This document shows, in pieces, positions 40,163-42,233 of a DNA stretch of 42,233 nt. The stretch spans positions 1 through 42,233 of the forward strand of contig DITG01000048.1 in NCBI GenBank assembly GCA_002422045.1, in the 5' to 3' direction. Each line of letters opens with the position of its first letter. The stretch's first letter is position 1. Made by a program: the position numbers and the translations under genes. The notes under the pieces are model-generated. The model saw only the letters and a list, made by a program, of their open reading frames with translations, did not search any database and was not told the DNA's origin. This DNA is from Acholeplasmataceae bacterium UBA6190. Lineage in GTDB: Bacteria; Bacillota_I; Bacilli_A; Acholeplasmatales; Acholeplasmataceae.

Positions 40163-40840
40163 ATGTCAAATTACTTACGCTTAAAGAAGATGCTTTACGT
40201 GGTATCGCTTGCTGCGGTATCGATTGTACTCGGACTCGTGGAAATCACGTGGCCAGTGCCAGGTGCGAGCTTTCTGAAACTCGATTTCAGTGAAGTGGCG
40301 ATTCTTGTCGCACTGATTGTTCTGGGGACCAAAGAAACTTTGTTTGTTGTCTTGATCCGCAGTTTGGCTCGGAGACTCTTCAACGGATTTTCTCCGGATG
40401 GATTGGTTGGAGAAATGATTGCGATGTTCGCATCCTTTGCGATCATCATTGCCTACAACTTATCCAGAAAAGTATTGAAATTGAATGAAAAGCCACTCAT
40501 TTATGAAGTGAGCATGAATGGCAATGAGCACCAGCTCAAAGAAACGATTGTGACCACTGCACTGATTGCAGTCATCTTGACGGTTATCTTGTTTGCACTC
40601 AATTTTTTCATCACAACACCGATTTACTATACACTCCCAAACCCATATGTTCCCGTTTTATCCATCAGCGGAAGACTCCATTTCCATGTCTTCAGTTTTA
40701 TCCCAGACTCACCATTCACGTGGGGTCAGTATTTCTGGGCACTGTTCGTGATTTATATTCCATTTAACTTAACCAAAGGTATCTTGGTATCGATTGTCTT
40801 CATGCTTTTGAAACCCAGAATCAAGTACCTAGAATTATAA
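40163..40840 (+). CDS. ribU: Riboflavin ECF transporter S component RibU
   Basis: 225 residues from ATG 40163, with AAGGAGG at 40144-40150. A longer in-frame reading from 39998 would translate the riboswitch and is rejected. Five to six membrane helices; GASFLKLDFSEVAILVALIVLG is the substrate-side segment of RibU-type S components. Combined with the general ECF module (EcfA, EcfA', EcfT, not in the window) it imports riboflavin. Regulation by the FMN riboswitch directly upstream supports the assignment strongly. No riboflavin biosynthesis gene is nearby, so uptake may be the main source. Confidence 0.93.
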   Translation: MSNYLRLKKMLYVVSLAAVSIVLGLVEITWPVPGASFLKLDFSEVAILVALIVLGTKETLFVVLIRSLARRLFNGFSPDGLVGEMIAMFASFAIIIAYNLSRKVLKLNEKPLIYEVSMNGNEHQLKETIVTTALIAVILTVILFALNFFITTPIYYTLPNPYVPVLSISGRLHFHVFSFIPDSPFTWGQYFWALFVIYIPFNLTKGILVSIVFMLLKPRIKYLEL

Positions 40841-40868
40841 TAGATGTTTTTCTCTAAAGAGGTTATCC

Positions 40869-41336
40869 ATGAGTTCAAACCATCGGTTTAAAAACTTCAT
40901 CCATCGAGACGATTTGATGCCCGTGATTGAACAGGGCATCATCATCTCTTTTTTTGGCGGTTTGCTCATCGGTGCCATTGAATTATTACTCAGTTATGTG
41001 CTCAATATGTCATTTCAATGGCTGTTGTTGTTTTTGATTGCATATGCTTTGTATCAACGATTCAAAAGGACTATGTATTCAGGACACATTGGATTTCAAA
41101 TCTTGGCAGTGCTCTTTTTATGGATCTCATTTTATATCATGCAACTGACATCACTTTACGGATTTTTCTTTGTCAATGGCGTCACAGATATAACACTCTA
41201 TCTGAGATTCTTAAATCCTTTGGTCCATTTCACATTTTTAAATCCGCTGAATCTATCTTTTTACAGACTCATGAACGTGATTGAAGTCATCTTTTTCATT
41301 GCTGCATCGTTTTATGCATACAGATCTGTCAAGTAA
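40869..41336 (+). CDS. Small four-helix membrane protein of unknown function
   Basis: 155 residues. Four hydrophobic segments near residues 22-45, 50-66, 75-98 and 132-152, with a basic N-terminus (MSSNHRFKNFIHRDD) and a short basic segment after the second helix (QRFKRTMYSGH), suggesting an N-in topology. No motif or family recognised. It follows ribU by 28 bases with GAGGT near the start, so it is probably on the same FMN-controlled transcript, though nothing in the sequence ties it to flavin. Confidence 0.7.
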   Translation: MSSNHRFKNFIHRDDLMPVIEQGIIISFFGGLLIGAIELLLSYVLNMSFQWLLLFLIAYALYQRFKRTMYSGHIGFQILAVLFLWISFYIMQLTSLYGFFFVNGVTDITLYLRFLNPLVHFTFLNPLNLSFYRLMNVIEVIFFIAASFYAYRSVK

Positions 41337-41357
41337 ACGTTTTTATGCTTCTTTTGA

Positions 41358-41385
41358 TTGGATTCATCAGTTTTTTTGGTATAAT
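41358..41385 (+). promoter_or_regulatory. Promoter for eno
   Basis: TTGGAT (41358-41363), 16 bases, TATAAT (41380-41385) preceded by TGG (extended -10). A 5' leader of about 43 bases follows. Confidence 0.7.
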
Positions 41386-41434
41386 GATTTGTAGTAGAAA
41401 CATAGGCAAATAAACTAAATAGAGGAGTGAAACT

Positions 41435-42233
41435 ATGCCATTTATCAGTGATATTTACGCACGCGAAGTTCTGGATTCACGTGGAAATCCAACGATTGAA
41501 GTTGAAGTTTACACAGATTCAGGTGCTTTTGGACGCGCAATCGTCCCATCAGGAGCTTCCACAGGCGAACACGAAGCCGTTGAACTTAGAGACGGTGACA
41601 AGAAACGTTATTTGGGCAAAGGTGTTTTAAATGCTGTTCACAATGTGAACGAAGTCATTGCACCTGAGCTGATCGGTTTTGACGTAACCAACCAGGTTGC
41701 CATCGACCATCTCATGATCGAACTTGACGGTACCAAGAACAAGTCCAAGCTTGGTGCAAACGCCATCCTAGGTGTTTCCATGGCTTGTGCAAGAGCAGCT
41801 TCAGATTTCTTAGGTGTTGAACTTTACCAATATCTTGGCGGATTCAATGCGAAACAACTTCCAGTTCCGATGATGAACATCATCAACGGCGGATCTCATG
41901 CGGATAACAACGTTGACTTCCAGGAATTCATGATTCTTCCAGTCGGCGCGAAATCATTCAAAGAAGCGATCAGAATGGGCGTTGAAGTGTTCCACAATTT
42001 AAAGAGTGTCTTAAAGTCCAAAGGCTATAACACAAGCGTAGGCGATGAAGGCGGATTCGCACCGAACCTAGGTTCAAACGAAGAAGCTTTACAAGTCATC
42101 ATTGAAGCAATCAAGAAAGCTGGCTATGTTCCAGGACAAGATATTTTCTTAGGCATGGATGTTGCATCTTCTGAATTCTTCAACAAAGAAACGAAGAAGT
42201 ATGTCTTGGCAGGCGAAGGCGGAAAAGAATTCA
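41435..42233 (+). CDS. eno: Enolase (partial, runs off the window end)
   Basis: 266 codons are visible from ATG 41435 to the window edge without a stop, about 60 percent of the usual 430. The N-terminus ISDIYAREVLDSRGNPTIEVEV, the loop PSGASTGEHEA, the LGANAILGVSMA block, MNIINGGSHADNNVDFQEF with metal-binding and catalytic residues, and GDEGGFAPNL are all standard. Enolase converts 2-phosphoglycerate to phosphoenolpyruvate. GAGGAG lies upstream. The gene has its own extended -10 promoter. Confidence 0.97.
   Translation, partial: MPFISDIYAREVLDSRGNPTIEVEVYTDSGAFGRAIVPSGASTGEHEAVELRDGDKKRYLGKGVLNAVHNVNEVIAPELIGFDVTNQVAIDHLMIELDGTKNKSKLGANAILGVSMACARAASDFLGVELYQYLGGFNAKQLPVPMMNIINGGSHADNNVDFQEFMILPVGAKSFKEAIRMGVEVFHNLKSVLKSKGYNTSVGDEGGFAPNLGSNEEALQVIIEAIKKAGYVPGQDIFLGMDVASSEFFNKETKKYVLAGEGGKEF

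Noticed and set aside
1..42233. UGA read as tryptophan, as in many mollicutes
   Set aside because: TGA ends lepB, rbgA, rnhB and ffh at expected lengths and tryptophans in conserved motifs use TGG.
1..42233. CRISPR array, insertion sequence, prophage or tRNA cluster
   Set aside because: No regularly spaced repeats, transposase or integrase-like proteins, or tRNA TTCRA-type arms were seen in the gaps.

Overview
This is a chromosomal window from a low-to-moderate GC bacterium of the Firmicutes/Bacilli type. The evidence is Bacillus-like housekeeping synteny (lepB-rbgA-rnhB-topA, ftsY-ylxM-ffh, polA-mutM-coaE-dnaB-dnaI-thrS), a T-box, an FMN riboswitch in front of an ECF transporter gene, and strong AGGAGG ribosome binding sites. 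TGA is a true stop (lepB, rbgA, rnhB, ffh), so this is not a UGA=Trp mollicute. The compact layout, short FtsK and short TopA would fit the Acholeplasmatales/Izemoplasmatales side of Bacilli, but that placement is inference.

Region by region: (1) 1-3641, a sugar-catabolic operon whose parts match C-glycoside deglycosidase systems: the end of a TIM-barrel subunit, a DUF6379 beta subunit, a Gfo/Idh/MocA oxidoreductase, a second TIM-barrel protein and a second oxidoreductase. (2) 3762-4586, a Cof-type HAD phosphatase on the minus strand. (3) 4808-9867, a membrane protein coupled to an FtsK without membrane segments, then lepB, rbgA, rnhB. (4) 10033-11832 topA, followed by a strong candidate for an independent small RNA (11888-11991), then tpx. 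(5) 12607-15292 ftsY-ylxM-ffh (SRP pathway). (6) 15382-21380 polA-mutM-coaE-dnaB-dnaI, replication and repair. (7) a T-box-controlled thrS. (8) 23595-26015, a structured leader, a 26-residue membrane microprotein and a NatAB-like ABC exporter. (9) HPr (minus), an Mrp-type P-loop protein and a SRAP protein. (10) minus-strand genes: a lipoprotein with a possible flavinylation motif, the glycine cleavage operon gcvT-gcvH-gcvPA-gcvPB, and a signal-peptide/multi-TM protein. (11) 34889-36782, alpha/beta hydrolase, beta-hydroxyacid dehydrogenase and a CxxC HMA-like protein. (12) a PPC-like lipoprotein, gpmI (minus), FMN riboswitch-ribU, a four-TM protein and the start of eno.

Most of the window is ordinary core genome. 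The parts most worth a second look are the C-deglycosidase-like operon, the C-rich small RNA candidate after topA, the microprotein with its hairpin leader ahead of the ABC exporter, and the lipoprotein carrying an ApbE-type motif. No rRNA, tRNA, CRISPR array, transposase or prophage gene was seen.
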